This document shows, one piece after another, positions 1 to 8,986 of a stretch of DNA of 64,000 nucleotides; the stretch's first letter is position 1, and the number at the start of each line of letters is the position of its first letter. Source of the DNA: Lacisediminihabitans sp040549525 (GTDB taxonomy: Bacteria > Actinomycetota > Actinomycetes > Actinomycetales > Microbacteriaceae); NCBI RefSeq assembly GCF_040549525.1, contig NZ_JBEPTM010000002.1:248001-312000 (forward strand), written 5' to 3'. The position numbers and the translations under genes are program-made. The notes below the pieces were generated by a model. That model was not told where the DNA came from. It saw only the letters and a program-made list of their open reading frames with translations, and ran no database searches.

Positions 1-21
1 CGCGTATTCGTGGTCGCTCAT
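1..21 (-). CDS. Start of an unidentified gene, cut by the window edge
   Basis: An ATG on the minus strand overlaps the TGA stop of the WXG100-like gene (ATGA junction). It opens a frame reading MSDHEYA before the window ends. The four-base overlap suggests translational coupling and membership of the same type VII secretion operon. Seven codons do not allow identification. Confidence 0.5.
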
Positions 22-380
22 TTGTCGGCGCCCGTGCCCTTTCCGGAGTTTCCGCCGGGATCGGTGGGGGTTGCGGGAATCTTCGCGTTATCGGGAGCGG
101 CATCCTCGAGCGCTTTCGCGAGACCGGCATCCACCTGTGTGAAACCATCTGAAATCGCTGCGATGGACTTCTGGAGGTCTTCGACCGCTTCGGTCATACT
201 CTTGCGCTTGTCATTCCATTTGTGGGCGAAGTCCTCGACGTGGGAGCCGAGCTGGTCATGCCCGGTCGAGTCTGCAACATCGTTGCTGAAATCGTCGGCG
301 TCCTTGAACTCGGCCGCAATAGCCTCGAGATCGTCTTTGAGCTGCTGGAGCAGCTCGAGATCGAGCTTCAGATCTGGCAT
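18..380 (-). CDS. WXG100-like small helical protein of a type VII secretion locus
   Basis: A 120-residue, acidic, almost wholly helical protein. Two long helices (about residues 5-35 and 45-95) surround a region with Trp55, and a flexible Pro/Gly/Lys tail follows (about residues 98-120). Length and helical-hairpin character fit WXG100/ESX-type proteins, although the textbook W-x-G turn is not present (the Trp lies in HKWNDK). It follows the FHA/FtsK-type EccC gene on the same strand after 117 bases and overlaps the next gene by four bases. WXG100 proteins are secreted by such EccC ATPases, so this is a likely substrate or secretion partner. That role is inferred from context and fold. An AGGGGAAAG-like ribosome-binding site precedes the ATG. 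Confidence 0.7.
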   Translation of the reverse strand: MPDLKLDLELLQQLKDDLEAIAAEFKDADDFSNDVADSTGHDQLGSHVEDFAHKWNDKRKSMTEAVEDLQKSIAAISDGFTQVDAGLAKALEDAAPDNAKIPATPTDPGGNSGKGTGADK

Positions 381-497
381 GTTCGCTTCTTTCCCCTGGA
401 CTGCCGAGCGCCCGCATACCCCTCTGGCAGTGGCGAGCTCTTGCCAAAACTATCGACTAACCCTCGGATGCGACATGGGCAGCACTCCCCATGACTC

Positions 498-3400
498 TCA
501 CCCCTCCACCAGCGGCACCTGCACCCGAGCCGACTTGCCCTTGGCGATGTACATCCCGCGGCCGGGAGGGAACTCGGACTTGTTGATGCGCGGCAACGGC
601 GTCTTGAGGATGATGTCTCCCTCGACCGTCTCCGGCTGCAGCAGGAATCCGCGGCGTCCGTTCTTGAACTCTCCGAGGAGCGGCCAGGAGGATCCCCAGG
701 CCGACATCTCCGCTTCGGCGATCACCAGGTGGTCGCTTCGCTTTGCGGCCCGCGCGAGCTCGACGATGGCGGAGTCGGCCGGGGTCTGCAGGAAATCGCC
801 GATCGACTCGACGATCACCACGATTCGGCCCTCGGTGTCGGTGTCGGCTATGGCGGCGGCGAGGTCCTTGGCAAGCGCGGCCACCGCTTCGACCGAGGTT
901 GCGGCATCCGTCCAGGGCAGCGCCTGCGAGAGCGGTGAGCGTGAGTTGCCGAGGTAGTACAGCCGGGCATCCGGATCGAAGCGCTGCACCGACCGGGCGA
1001 GCGCGTGAAGCGTGTTGCTCCGCCCGCTGGCCGGCGGGCCCGCGAGCAGGAAGGTGCCCACCGGGTCGAAGCCGATCGGCCCGAGGTCGAAGTCGCTGAT
1101 GCCGAGCACCGGCTCGCCCGCGACCCTCGGCGCCAGTTCGGAATCCGGGTACTCCTTCGGCAGCGATCCGATGCCGGGGGCCGCGGCGACGCCGGCCCGC
1201 ACCATGGCCTCGGCGAGCGCCCGGGTGGCGGTGGCCTGTTCCGACACCGACGAGGATCCCCCGAGGATGGCGATCTGCGTCTCGAAGCCGTCGACGATCG
1301 CCCGGCCGGGCGGCGACTTCGGCCCGAGGATGTCGCTCGGCACGTCGAGCATGCCGTAACCGTCGTCCGCGAGCCGAAGAACCACCTTGCGCTGGATGCT
1401 CGAGCCGATCGATGCCGGAACGGCACCGGCCCGGTCTGCGGTGAGCGCGACGTGGATGCCGAGCTGGCGCCCGTCGCTGAGGATGTCCTTGAACACGTCA
1501 TACCAGATCGATCGCCCGGCCGGGATCTCGAAGTCGTTGCGGAAGTTGGGGAAACCGTCGATCAGCAGCAGGATGCGCGGCTCCTGCGGCCGGTTCGCGA
1601 GCCGGCGGTATTCCACGATGCTCGAGGCGTTCGCCGCGGCGAAACGGGGACCGCGGTCCTCGAGCTCGGCCTGCAGCATCCGGAACAGGCGGATGATGCG
1701 CTCGGAGTCGTCCCCGGCGATCACCGCGCCGACGTGCGGAAGGGTCTCGAGCATGCGAAGACTGCCGGAGCCGAAGTCGATGCCATAGACCTTCACCGGC
1801 CCGCCGCGCGGGGTGATCGCCGCCGCCGCGGCGAGGGTGCGCAGCACGGCGCTCTTGCCGGATCCGCCGGTGCCGAAGATCGAGAGGTGCCCGTCCACAT
1901 CCGGCCTGAAGTAGGTGGGCAGCTGCTGCTGGCGCTCGGCGATGTCGGAGACCCCGAGCAGCAGCTCGGAATCGGTGCGCTGGGGAAGCCGCCCGAGGTC
2001 GTAGAGACCCGCGAGTTCGTCGAGCCAGGGCCGCCTCGGTGGCGGGATATGCGCGTCGCCGTTGGCTTTGACGATGGATGCCACGAGCTTCTGCTGGTCG
2101 GTGGGGCCAAGGTCCCTGGCCTCGTCGACCGTGCTCGCGGTGACGTCCTCCCAGCGGTTCTCGCCGCCGAAGCGAAGCTCGGCTACCTCGATGTCCGCGT
2201 CCTCTGGTTCGCGGCTCGTCCATCCGCCGGCGTAGCCGGACTGGAACAGCGCGAGGCGGCCCGGTCCGGTCTTGGCGACACCGCGACCGGGGATGGCCGG
2301 GTCGAAGTGGGCCGCATCCTTGATGCCCACCACGTCCTGGCTGTCGGACTCGTCGGCCATGCGCAGGGCGATGCGCAGGTTCGTGTTGGCGCGCAGGTTG
2401 TCTTTGATGACCCCGGCCGGGCGCTGGGTCGCCATGATCAGGTGGATGCCGAGCGAGCGACCGCGCTGGGCGATGTCGACGACGCCGTCCACGAACTCCG
2501 GCACGTCTCCGACCAGGGCGGCGAACTCGTCGATCACGAGCACGAGGGCGGGCGGGCTGTCCGGGTCACCACGCTTCTCCAGCTCGAGCAGGTCCTTGGC
2601 CTTCTTGCGGTTGAGAAGGTGCTCCCGGAAGTGCAGTTCGGCGCGAAGGGAGGTGAGCGCGCGGCGCACGAGGTGCGGGCTGAGGTCGGTGACGAGGCCG
2701 ACGGTGTGCGGGAGCGACACGCAGTCCGCGAAGGCCGATCCACCCTTGTAGTCCACGAAGAGGAAGGTCACCCGGTCGGGACTGTATTCGGCGGCCATGC
2801 CGAGGACCCAGGCCTGGAGGAACTCGCTCTTGCCTGCTCCGGTCGTGCCGCCGACGAGGGCGTGTGGGCCCTGGGTGCGCAGGTCGAGGTGCAGCGGATC
2901 CACGCCGGCCGATCCGATGATCGCGCGGAGCTTGCCGGCCCGGCGGGGCTTCGGAACCGCCCCGGGCGTGCGGTCGTGCATCGACGCGTTCTGGCGCCAC
3001 CGGTCGATGACGGCGTCGCTCGTCTCGATCAGTTCATGGCCGAGCAGCGTGATCATCGAAACCGAGCGCGGGATGTCGCTCGAGTCGGCGACGAGGGCTC
3101 CCGCGTCGATGACCGGGGCGAGTTGCTTCGCGAAGTCGAGCGCGCGAGCGGAGTCGACCTGCTCGGTCTCGACCTCGGTGATGGTCTCTCCGAGACGCAC
3201 CAGACCGACCGTGCCGAGGACGGAATCCGGCTCGAGGTGCAGGTAGGTGCGACAGACAGCGGGCAGCGCCGGCACACTCGGTGCGACCCAGATCGGATAG
3301 ACGCCGGCATCCGCCGCCTGCTCGGCGAGCTGCACGAGGCGCGCACGGTCGACCGCGACATCGTCGGAGATGAGCAGCACGATCGCCGGAACCGGGGAGG

Positions 3401-4988
3401 GGGTACCCACGGTGGTGCTGGCAGACCCCACCTCTGCACCGCGCTCGAGCGCGGCCCCCTCCTGCTCCATGGCCCCGCGACGCTGCGCGCCCTTGCCGGC
3501 CAGCCGGTCGGCGACCAGGCCCTCGATCGCGGACAGCAGCTGTGACCCGCTCGCCGCGCTATCGGCCAGATGGCCGATCTCGAGCGGGCTGTGCGGAGAC
3601 GAGGTGTGCGGCATCCACTTGAGCCATTCGAGCTCGCGCGACCACGCCGGGCTCACCAGGGCGGCCACGACGAGCTCCGCCGGGGAGTGCAGCGCCGTGA
3701 TCTGGACGAGCACGGAGTTGACCGACCCGACGGTGGCCGAGGTGGGGCCGGCGATGCCGAGCGCGCCCGAGTCGAACAGGTTGTCGATGATCGGGACACC
3801 GGCGATCATCCGGTTCTCCTCGACCACGGTGTCGAGGCGGCTCTGGAACTCGGGCAGCATCTCGCCCTTGGGCTGGGTCGACACGACATTGCGCGAGGCC
3901 ATCGTGCCGATGCCGATGCGCACGTTGAGGAATGACCAGTGCTCCGGGCGCCGAGTCCACAGTAGCGGACCCCGACGGACGGCCTGGGCGTAGGCCTCTT
4001 CCGTGGAGGGCGACTCGTCGATGCGCAGTTGGAGCTCCTTCACCCGCTCCTCCTCGAGCTGGGTGGTGAGGGACGCGAGGTGCACGTCGAACTTGCCGAT
4101 GGCCTTCTTGAGGCGCCGCTTCTCGCGGGTCTTGCCGGTCATGAAATTGCCGATGAGCATGATCGGCGACATCGCGATGAAGAGGAGGGATGACGGTTGC
4201 TTGGAGATGTAGAACATGGCGCCGCCCATGAGAACGGGAGCGATCATCGCCAGGAGGGGGAAGGGTTGATCCGGTTTCTCTGCCGGAACCTCCGGCGCGG
4301 CGAACTCCTGGCCGGCGTAGCGGCGCTCGACCTTCGGGGAACGGTTGAAGAAGATCGGGCCCGCAGTCGGCGCGACCCCCGTGAGCACCGCGGAATCGGC
4401 GACGGTGACCCGCACCACGGAGTCGCCGATGAGCAGCGTCTCCTCCTTCTCGATGCGCAGCCGGGTGACGATCCCACCGTCGACGACCACCCCGTTCGCC
4501 GAGCCGAGGTCCACGACCTCGACCACCGAGGAGACCTCGAAACGCACGTGGCGCTTGGAGACGAGCGGGTCGTGGAGCGTGATGTCCGACGCATCCTCCC
4601 GGCCGAGCACCGTTGTGCCGGCGACGAGGGGGAATTCGCGACCGGCATCCGGCCCGGAGACCACGGTGAGAGTCGCGATGGTGGGAGCCTTGCCCGATGC
4701 TGGAGGCTGGTAGTAGGTGCCGGCATCCGCGATGCTCACGGTGGCTCCGCTGCCGATCCAGGCCTCGCCGAGGGGAGCATCCGGGGGCAGGAGGAGCGCC
4801 TCGGTCTGCCCGGGGAGGGTGGCGTGCAGGGTGAGGACACGCTGCGGATCCGGTTTCGCGGCCGCGGCCTGCGGGTCCAGCCGGGCGATCGTCGCTGCGA
4901 CATCGGAGATGCTCGCCGATGCATCCGCCGTGACGACGATGTCGTCAGTGACGCCGGATGCCCGCCGAAGGGTCAGCTTGAGACGCAC
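498..4988 (-). CDS. eccC: FHA-containing FtsK/SpoIIIE-type secretion ATPase (EccC/EssC-like)
   Basis: A 1496-residue membrane ATPase that would power type VII secretion of WXG100-type substrates. Order of parts: an N-terminal beta-rich region (about 1-100), an FHA domain (about 105-190, with LGRE and SKRHVRFE), two adjacent membrane helices (about 244-285), then three tandem FtsK-like domains. The first has an intact Walker A, GGTTGAGKSE (about 715), and Walker B, LVLVIDEFAAL. The second has GTGGSGKSA (about 1041). The third has GPPASGRS (about 1319), where the Walker A lysine is replaced by arginine, so it is probably inactive. An N-terminal FHA region and a single long chain are typical of Firmicutes EssC and of actinobacteria outside the mycobacteria. 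The start is GTG at 4988, preceded by GGGGGAGGAAG. A WXG100-like gene follows. Confidence 0.93.
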   Translation of the reverse strand: MRLKLTLRRASGVTDDIVVTADASASISDVAATIARLDPQAAAAKPDPQRVLTLHATLPGQTEALLLPPDAPLGEAWIGSGATVSIADAGTYYQPPASGKAPTIATLTVVSGPDAGREFPLVAGTTVLGREDASDITLHDPLVSKRHVRFEVSSVVEVVDLGSANGVVVDGGIVTRLRIEKEETLLIGDSVVRVTVADSAVLTGVAPTAGPIFFNRSPKVERRYAGQEFAAPEVPAEKPDQPFPLLAMIAPVLMGGAMFYISKQPSSLLFIAMSPIMLIGNFMTGKTREKRRLKKAIGKFDVHLASLTTQLEEERVKELQLRIDESPSTEEAYAQAVRRGPLLWTRRPEHWSFLNVRIGIGTMASRNVVSTQPKGEMLPEFQSRLDTVVEENRMIAGVPIIDNLFDSGALGIAGPTSATVGSVNSVLVQITALHSPAELVVAALVSPAWSRELEWLKWMPHTSSPHSPLEIGHLADSAASGSQLLSAIEGLVADRLAGKGAQRRGAMEQEGAALERGAEVGSASTTVGTPSPVPAIVLLISDDVAVDRARLVQLAEQAADAGVYPIWVAPSVPALPAVCRTYLHLEPDSVLGTVGLVRLGETITEVETEQVDSARALDFAKQLAPVIDAGALVADSSDIPRSVSMITLLGHELIETSDAVIDRWRQNASMHDRTPGAVPKPRRAGKLRAIIGSAGVDPLHLDLRTQGPHALVGGTTGAGKSEFLQAWVLGMAAEYSPDRVTFLFVDYKGGSAFADCVSLPHTVGLVTDLSPHLVRRALTSLRAELHFREHLLNRKKAKDLLELEKRGDPDSPPALVLVIDEFAALVGDVPEFVDGVVDIAQRGRSLGIHLIMATQRPAGVIKDNLRANTNLRIALRMADESDSQDVVGIKDAAHFDPAIPGRGVAKTGPGRLALFQSGYAGGWTSREPEDADIEVAELRFGGENRWEDVTASTVDEARDLGPTDQQKLVASIVKANGDAHIPPPRRPWLDELAGLYDLGRLPQRTDSELLLGVSDIAERQQQLPTYFRPDVDGHLSIFGTGGSGKSAVLRTLAAAAAITPRGGPVKVYGIDFGSGSLRMLETLPHVGAVIAGDDSERIIRLFRMLQAELEDRGPRFAAANASSIVEYRRLANRPQEPRILLLIDGFPNFRNDFEIPAGRSIWYDVFKDILSDGRQLGIHVALTADRAGAVPASIGSSIQRKVVLRLADDGYGMLDVPSDILGPKSPPGRAIVDGFETQIAILGGSSSVSEQATATRALAEAMVRAGVAAAPGIGSLPKEYPDSELAPRVAGEPVLGISDFDLGPIGFDPVGTFLLAGPPASGRSNTLHALARSVQRFDPDARLYYLGNSRSPLSQALPWTDAATSVEAVAALAKDLAAAIADTDTEGRIVVIVESIGDFLQTPADSAIVELARAAKRSDHLVIAEAEMSAWGSSWPLLGEFKNGRRGFLLQPETVEGDIILKTPLPRINKSEFPPGRGMYIAKGKSARVQVPLVEG

Positions 4989-5028
4989 GTTCTTCCTCCC
5001 CCGAGGCGACCTGCTGGGCGCTCAGGCA

Positions 5029-5034
5029 AGTATA
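5029..5034 (-). promoter_or_regulatory. Candidate -10 box for the eccC transcript
   Basis: The minus strand reads TATACT about 40 bases before the eccC GTG, leaving room for a short leader that carries the GGGGGAGG ribosome-binding site. No convincing -35 box lies at the usual distance, so this is a weak call. Confidence 0.35.
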
Positions 5035-5054
5035 GGGAGAAGAGAGAGACAAAC

Positions 5055-5549
5055 TCACTCGTTGCGGTCACGGTCATCGCGGTTCTCCCACCACCACTTC
5101 GGAGCCTGCCCGGCTCCTCCGCTATCCCGGTAGGAGAGCAACAGGAAGAAGGAGAGAGCCACGACGAAGGCGATCACGGCGACGGCGACCGCGAAGGGAC
5201 CGACCGCATTCGCCCCGAAGAAGAGCAGAGACAGCAGCGGGCGCCCCTTGCCGAGGGAGTAGAGGGTCGATCCGCTGACCAGAAAGAAGAAGTAGGTGAT
5301 GACGGCGGTGATGACCGAGGCCGCCAGCACGGATCCCCGGCGGCGACCGAAGCTGACGAGAAGGGCGTAGAGCGCCGCGGTGGCCACGGCGAACATCGTC
5401 GGGGCGATGAGCGGTCCGGCATCCCGCTCGGTGAGCACCTCCCGGTCGGCATACAGGCTGATGATGCCGCTGGCGGCGATCGCGAGCGCCAGGAAGAGCA
5501 CGACGGCGAACACCGCGATCATGCTCGCGTAGCGCGTGCGTGCATCCAC
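5055..5549 (-). CDS. Multi-pass membrane protein upstream of eccC, function unknown
   Basis: A 164-residue protein with about four predicted membrane helices: residues 10-30 (IAVFAVVLFLALAIAASGI), about 45-65, about 73-95 and about 118-140. It has a short charged N-terminus and an Arg/Asp-rich tail (ENRDDRDRNE). The start chosen is GTG at 5549, nine bases after the stop of the preceding membrane-protein gene, and eccC follows on the same strand. No family is recognised. Position suggests co-expression with the secretion genes or a role in anchoring or regulating the apparatus, but this is inference from location only. Confidence 0.75.
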   Translation of the reverse strand: MDARTRYASMIAVFAVVLFLALAIAASGIISLYADREVLTERDAGPLIAPTMFAVATAALYALLVSFGRRRGSVLAASVITAVITYFFFLVSGSTLYSLGKGRPLLSLLFFGANAVGPFAVAVAVIAFVVALSFFLLLSYRDSGGAGQAPKWWWENRDDRDRNE

Positions 5550-5558
5550 CCGGTCGAG

Positions 5559-6431
5559 CTAGATCGTTGTGGCGGGCGTCGCGTAGCGCGACTTCTCGTA
5601 CTCCGCCGTGCGCTCGGCGGACTCCCGATCGAAGGTGTCGCGCGCCTCGAGGTTGCGCAGCTTCACCTTGCGCCCGCGAGCGCTGATGAGCGCGCCCATC
5701 CACATGGATACCTCGCGGGCGAGCAGTGCCGCCGCGATGATGAAGGGGCTGGTGAGAGCGACCGAGAAGAGCCGGGCGGCGCTGTTGGGGGTGAGGGCGA
5801 AGACGTTGTTGACCAGGAGGCTGGTGCCGACGGATCCGAAGTAGACGACGAGCCCGACGAGGAGGCTCCCCAGAACATAGCTCCACCAGGATGCCCGATT
5901 GGCGAGCAGCACGACGATGACGAAACCGATGAAGAAGAAAGCGATCGGCGTGTAGTACGCCAGCGAGCCGAAGAAGTCGAAGCGGAATTCGCCGATCTCC
6001 ACCGAGTGAATCGCCGCGATGGCCACCGCGTACAGTGCGGCGAAAAGCACGCTCGACAGCAGGGCGATCAGCACGCCGAACCCGCGATTGCCCTTGCGGC
6101 GGGGCGGCACCGGCGAAGGCACATAGATCGTCTGCATGGAAGCGGCAGAGGTCGCGGCCAGCGGAACGGATGCCGGCTCACGCTCGGTCACGGTGGTCTC
6201 CACCGCGGCCGGATCGGAGGTCGCTACGACCGGCTCAGAATCGGACGGCGAGGAAGAGGTGGTGAGGGTGGCCGGCGGTGCGGCCGGCGGAACCTCGACG
6301 AGGTCGTACACCGGCTCCTGCTCCGGAGTCGCCGGCAACTCCTCCGCAGGCACGATCTCGCCGTCGATGTCTGGTCCGTCGACGCGTTTCGGCGGCTGGT
6401 TCGCAGCGGTCTCGGGCGTGTTGTCGCTCAT
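5559..6431 (-). CDS. Membrane protein with long disordered N-terminus, function unknown
   Basis: A 290-residue protein. Residues 1 to about 130 are Pro/Ala/Thr/Glu-rich and probably disordered in the cytoplasm. About four membrane helices follow (starting near GVLIALLSSVLFAALYAVAI and FFFIGFVIVVLLANRA), then a charged C-terminal tail rich in Arg and Glu. The ATG at 6431 is preferred over an in-frame GTG nine bases upstream because AGGAG sits eight bases before it. It starts the small membrane-protein/eccC/WXG100-like run and lies just beyond the hairpin that closes the pilus operon. No homologous family is recognised. A role with the type VII system is a guess from position. Confidence 0.75.
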   Translation of the reverse strand: MSDNTPETAANQPPKRVDGPDIDGEIVPAEELPATPEQEPVYDLVEVPPAAPPATLTTSSSPSDSEPVVATSDPAAVETTVTEREPASVPLAATSAASMQTIYVPSPVPPRRKGNRGFGVLIALLSSVLFAALYAVAIAAIHSVEIGEFRFDFFGSLAYYTPIAFFFIGFVIVVLLANRASWWSYVLGSLLVGLVVYFGSVGTSLLVNNVFALTPNSAARLFSVALTSPFIIAAALLAREVSMWMGALISARGRKVKLRNLEARDTFDRESAERTAEYEKSRYATPATTI

Positions 6432-6463
6432 CGGTGCCACTCCTCACAGGCTGGCCGGGACAT

Positions 6464-6507
6464 CCCGGCAGTTCACGTCACTCTAGCAATGACGATGAAC
6501 TGCCGGG
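6464..6507 (-). terminator. Stem-loop closing the pilus operon
   Basis: CCCGGCAGTTCA pairs perfectly with TGAACTGCCGGG, and the stem continues with five more pairs after a single-base bulge. It lies 24 bases after the pilO stop and before the next gene. No clear U-tract follows, so it may be an L-shaped or Rho-assisted terminator. Confidence 0.6.
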
Positions 6508-6531
6508 AGTGCGGCTCGCGCGGCGAGGGCA

Positions 6532-7230
6532 TTACGGGGTGGTGGCCGTCGCGGCAGCGGCAGCGGCGACCGGCGCGGGAGCCGGAAGTGCGTAGACATT
6601 CCCGGTGAGGTCGCCGGTGAATTCACCGTCAACGCTGGACAGGGCCAGGTTCGTCACGAGGAACAGCCGCGGGCCGGTCTGCAATTGCCCGGCGAACGCC
6701 ATCACCTGAGCGTAAGTACCGGTGACGGAGACTTTGATCGGAACCACGTAGAGCCCGTTCGCTGGTCCGGCGGGGACCGGAGCCGGTGCCGCCGTCCCAC
6801 CGGCTGTCGCGGACGGCGACGGGGACGGGGACGGAGTCGCGGGTGCAGTTCCTGCCTGCGCCACCGGAGCTGCTGCAACGGGCGCCGCATAGGCAGTGAC
6901 TCCGCTCACCTCCACACTCTTCAGTGTGATGCCCTGGGCATCTCCGTACTCCTTGATGGTGCGTAGGAACACCGACATATCTGCCGTCGCCGGAATCGAG
7001 GCGCGGAGGCCGTCGAGCTTCGACTGCGTGTCTGAGATGTTCTCAAACTGCTTCTTCAGCGCGATCAACCTGGTGGCGTTCGCATCGTTCGCCAGGCTTA
7101 TGCTCGCTCGATCATCATCGGCCGAGGCGACCTGGGAGAGGATGGGTGAGACGCCGACCAGCCAACCGAGCACGCCAACGAGGGCGATGGCTCCGACTAT
7201 GGCCAGGGTGAGAATTCGATCGCGATTCAT
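6532..7230 (-). CDS. pilO: Type IV pilus inner-membrane alignment protein PilO
   Basis: A 232-residue bitopic protein with a short cytoplasmic N-terminus, one membrane helix (about residues 9-29), a coiled-coil stretch (about 35-75) and an alpha/beta domain with the PilO-like segment VFLRTIKEYGDAQGITLKSV. An Ala/Pro/Ser-rich linker interrupts the extracellular domain at about residues 118-150. PilO and PilN form the membrane clamp between the cytoplasmic PilM ring and the pilus. The start overlaps the pilN stop by four bases (ATGA). It is the last gene of the pilus operon. PilP and the PilQ secretin are absent, as in other single-membrane cells with type IV pili. Confidence 0.85.
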   Translation of the reverse strand: MNRDRILTLAIVGAIALVGVLGWLVGVSPILSQVASADDDRASISLANDANATRLIALKKQFENISDTQSKLDGLRASIPATADMSVFLRTIKEYGDAQGITLKSVEVSGVTAYAAPVAAAPVAQAGTAPATPSPSPSPSATAGGTAAPAPVPAGPANGLYVVPIKVSVTGTYAQVMAFAGQLQTGPRLFLVTNLALSSVDGEFTGDLTGNVYALPAPAPVAAAAAATATTP

Positions 7231-7913
7231 TTCTTCGCTGCTTTCGCGGGAGCGAAGCGCTGGGAGAGCGCCTCGGAATTGACGAGAAGGTCGACCTCGA
7301 CGGTGTAGTGCCCCGTCGTGGTGTCCAGCGTGACACTCCCGGGAGTCGCGGCAACGACCCCCTTGAGCTTGGCAAGGTTGTCGAGCCAGTCGGAAATCGG
7401 CTGCTGAGGACTGTCCGCGGTGATCTTGACTTCGGCCACGTGTGATGGAGTGAAAGTATCGGTGACCGTCGTTGGCGTCGTCACCGTGCTGGCTGTCGAC
7501 GCAGTGAACGCCGTGATCGTCGTACCGACCGGAAGAGTGCTCTGAATACCTTGGAGATAGGGCGCCCAGAGGATCTCGCCGACGTCGGCCGAGGGCTGCG
7601 CGGTGACGATCTGGTCCACCTGACTCTGGAGAGTAGTGACGGCGCTGTATTTGACGCGTGATGCCGCGAGCAACGAGCTGCGCGACTGCTCGTTGGCGAG
7701 TTGGGCATTAGCCGTGAACAGAGCGAAAGTTGCCCCGACCGTGGCGAGTATTGCCAAGATCACCACGATCACCAGGCCTGCGAGCAACCGACGCCTCAAC
7801 GCACGAGTCTTCTGGCCGATCCCGACCTCCCGCGGAAGCAGGCGAACGCGCGGCGTTCCCCCCAGAATCAGTGAACTGTCGACCGAAGGCCGACCGAGTG
7901 TGATGGCGCTCAT
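7227..7913 (-). CDS. pilN: Type IV pilus inner-membrane protein PilN
   Basis: A 228-residue protein. The N-terminal cytoplasmic part holds the segment RVRLLPREVG, corresponding to the conserved NLLP-type motif by which PilN binds PilM. One membrane helix follows (about residues 44-66, LAGLVIVVILAILATVGATF), then a helical and alpha/beta domain whose C-terminal half (TADSPQQPISDWLDNLAKLKG) resembles fimbrial-assembly PilN proteins. Both neighbours overlap by four bases (pilM before, pilO after), indicating tight translational coupling. Assignment rests on topology, the PilM-binding-like motif and gene order. Confidence 0.87.
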   Translation of the reverse strand: MSAITLGRPSVDSSLILGGTPRVRLLPREVGIGQKTRALRRRLLAGLVIVVILAILATVGATFALFTANAQLANEQSRSSLLAASRVKYSAVTTLQSQVDQIVTAQPSADVGEILWAPYLQGIQSTLPVGTTITAFTASTASTVTTPTTVTDTFTPSHVAEVKITADSPQQPISDWLDNLAKLKGVVAATPGSVTLDTTTGHYTVEVDLLVNSEALSQRFAPAKAAKK

Positions 7914-8962
7914 GCGGCTGTCCCCAGCGCGAGACCGATTGCTACTGTCATGGACGAATCCACGCCTCTCTCTTTCATCGCCTTGTCTGCCTGGCGTCCG
8001 ATCGCGATGTTGCCGAAGGGATCACCCGCCGAGACGGGCAGCCTGGTGTATTCCGAAACCGCTGCACCGAAGCCTCCGAGTGCTGAGCCGCCGCCCGAGA
8101 GCACCACGCGTTCGATCGTGTTGCTCGCCCCGGTGGAGGCGAAGTAGGTGAGGGTGTTGCGGAGGCTCGTGATGAGCTCACCGGTCGTCTCGAAGATGAT
8201 TCCCACGGCGGCGTTCTCTTCGGCGGTCGTGGGTGCGGTCGCCAGCCCGAGAGCCCGTTTGGCGCGCTCCGCCACCTCCATCGACACTCCCATCCGGCTG
8301 GAGAGAGCGTGGGTGAGGTCGTCGCCACCGGTGGGGATGATACGGACGAAACGCGGAACGCCATCGGACGAGACCACGACGGTCGTCGTCGTGGCGCCGA
8401 CGTCGATCATCGCGGAGGTGCCGCTGAGCTGCGAACCGCGGAGGAGGATGCGGCTGAGGGCGAAGGGGATCAGGTCGACGGCGACGGGGTTGAGTCCGGC
8501 GAGCTGCACGGCCTTCACGTTGCCGAGCACCGCCTCCTTGAGCGCGGCGACCAGCAGTCCGTTGATGACCGGCCCGTTGGCATCCACCCCCTCGCTGATC
8601 GGGTAGAAGTCGAGAAGAGCGTCCTCCGTCGGAAAGGGCAGCATCTCCTGCACGTGGAACGGAAGGGATTCGCGGATGCGATTGAGGGGCGCTTTCGGCA
8701 CAGTCAAGTCGCGGGCGAGTACCCGCGAATTGCCGATTCCCAGCACGACATTCTTCGTGCTGAAGCCGCCTGCAGACCACAGCTGCTTGAGCACGGTCGC
8801 GACGGTGGCCGGCTCGGCGACCTCACCGCGATTGACCGCCCCGGGCGGCAGGGGAAGCGAGTGGTAGCGCAGAAGTTCCGGCCGCGCCTTCGATGCCGCG
8901 CCGAGCTCTGCTGCCCGAATGCCATTTGCGCTGATGTCGAGTCCGACAATTGTTTTCGCCAT
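7910..8962 (-). CDS. pilM: Type IV pilus actin-like ATP-binding protein PilM
   Basis: A 350-residue protein of the PilM/FtsA fold. It has the phosphate-1-like N-terminus VGLDISANGIRAAEL, the central MIDVGATTTTVVV (phosphate-2 region) and the late GGGSALGGFG (adenosine motif). PilM is cytoplasmic, binds the PilN N-terminus and links the motor and platform to the alignment complex. The start has GGGGGAAAA directly before the ATG. It follows pilD after 24 bases and overlaps pilN by four bases. Confidence 0.93.
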   Translation of the reverse strand: MAKTIVGLDISANGIRAAELGAASKARPELLRYHSLPLPPGAVNRGEVAEPATVATVLKQLWSAGGFSTKNVVLGIGNSRVLARDLTVPKAPLNRIRESLPFHVQEMLPFPTEDALLDFYPISEGVDANGPVINGLLVAALKEAVLGNVKAVQLAGLNPVAVDLIPFALSRILLRGSQLSGTSAMIDVGATTTTVVVSSDGVPRFVRIIPTGGDDLTHALSSRMGVSMEVAERAKRALGLATAPTTAEENAAVGIIFETTGELITSLRNTLTYFASTGASNTIERVVLSGGGSALGGFGAAVSEYTRLPVSAGDPFGNIAIGRQADKAMKERGVDSSMTVAIGLALGTAA

Positions 8963-8986
8963 TTTTCCCCCTGTGTAATGCGTGTG

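Noticed and set aside
4197..6608. Long plus-strand open frame opposite the secretion-locus genes
   Set aside because: Antisense to three genes with membrane helices or domains; composition is Arg/Gly/Asp/Glu-rich with no recognisable motif.
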